From assembly GCF_011604685.1 (NCBI RefSeq), contig NZ_CP050063.1:6365001-6429000 (forward strand): a stretch of 64,000 nucleotides of DNA, given 5' to 3'. A program made the translations under genes and the position numbers. Shown here one piece after another: positions 63,753 through 64,000 of this stretch. This DNA comes from Spirosoma aureum. GTDB lineage: Bacteria; Bacteroidota; Bacteroidia; Cytophagales; Spirosomataceae. The notes under the pieces were generated by a model, which saw nothing but the letters and a program-made list of their open reading frames with translations, was not told where the DNA came from and ran no database searches. Each line of letters opens with the position of its first letter. Positions within the stretch are counted from its first letter, which is position 1.

Positions 63753-63791
63753 TTCCGGTATTCGATTTGCTGATCAAGCCGAATACCGGAA
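63753..63791. repeat. Hairpin between the MazG-like gene and cobT
   Basis: A perfect 12-bp stem (63753-63764 with 63780-63791) and 15-nt loop. It may terminate the upstream gene; no T run follows. Confidence 0.75.
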
Positions 63792-63811
63792 TCAAGCCTT
63801 ATTACTTTACA

Positions 63812-64000
63812 ATGACACTCACTTCATCACTCACGACGCTCGAAACAACGATTCGTCGGCGTATCGACAATAAAACCAAACCGTTGGGTGCGCTGGGGCG
63901 ACTGGAAGAACTGGCTCTTCAGATCGCGCTGATTCAGCAAACAGAGACTCCTGTTCTGACCAATCCACACCTGCTTGTTTTCGCCGGCGATCACGGGCTG
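63812..64000 (+). CDS. cobT: Nicotinate-nucleotide--dimethylbenzimidazole phosphoribosyltransferase (3' partial)
   Basis: The first 63 codons, from ATG at 63812 to the window edge. [23 protein letters not shown] (residues about 20-42) is the CobT N-terminus, and [10 protein letters not shown] gives the GDHG motif at the end. CobT makes alpha-ribazole phosphate for the lower ligand of cobalamin. No B12 riboswitch is visible in the 82 bp upstream. Confidence 0.92.
   Translation, partial: MTLTSSLTTLETTIRRRIDNKTKPLGALGRLEELALQIALIQQTETPVLTNPHLLVFAGDHGL

Noticed and set aside
63730..63811. Cobalamin riboswitch before cobT
   Set aside because: The gap is only 82 bp and holds a single 12-bp hairpin, without the B12-box sequence.

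Overview
The window is chromosomal DNA from a Bacteroidota bacterium, most like Spirosoma or a close relative in the Cytophagales. Three things point there: the SusC/SusD pair, Bacteroidota-type -7 boxes (TAnnTTTG), and the tmRNA tag GEYNYAMAA, which is of the Bacteroidota type. Genus is inferred from overall protein character only; nothing was searched.

1-18966 is the right-hand part of an integrated element, most likely a prophage, whose left end lies outside the window. It opens with a tail module on the + strand: an SGNH-hydrolase-domain protein cut by the window edge, a 696-aa structural protein, a 165-aa basic protein and a TP901-like tape measure protein, closed by a terminator. Then come a probable structured RNA (about 6791-6993), a divergent pair of small regulatory-type genes around repeated operators (7655-7800), and a cargo stretch. 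The cargo is a KAP-type P-loop NTPase with a serine resolvase and a res-like site, a RES toxin with an oversized Xre/ParS antitoxin, a structured region with a possible 48-aa peptide, UmuDC, and a zinc-ribbon protein beside an AbiJ/HEPN-like gene. The last gene is a tyrosine integrase abutting the 3' end of ssrA, the likely attachment site. Several cargo genes are visibly more AT-rich than the tail genes.

18967-64000 is ordinary chromosome. 18967-19338 is tmRNA. 19508-37490 holds housekeeping and envelope genes: an SdpR/SdpI-like module, a DUF421 protein, a PQQ dehydrogenase with a cytochrome c domain, a glycosyltransferase, HMG-CoA reductase, an RhlE helicase, a short-chain dehydrogenase, a PhyH-type dioxygenase, an Omp85-type barrel, PAP2, NADAR, a lone nuoH, asnS and SixA. 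37542-44831 has a small membrane protein, a VOC protein, SusD/SusC and a class V aminotransferase. 45571-49449 is a LytTR two-component operon carrying three secreted-protein genes between kinase and regulator. 49658-52792 has a secreted intradiol-dioxygenase-like protein and an outer-membrane barrel protein. 52840-59421 is a PadR-controlled tandem array of FtsX-type ABC permeases whose last copy is decayed. 59605-64000 carries xerD, aroQ, a class V aminotransferase, marC, a GxxExxY gene broken by a stop codon, a MazG-like protein and the start of cobT.

Several chromosomal intergenic gaps carry long near-perfect inverted repeats, some placed as terminators and two sharing the core GTGCCACGGT. 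The most novel-looking material is in the element: the RNA after the tape measure gene, the long antitoxin, the res-like site and the zinc-ribbon/AbiJ-like pair.
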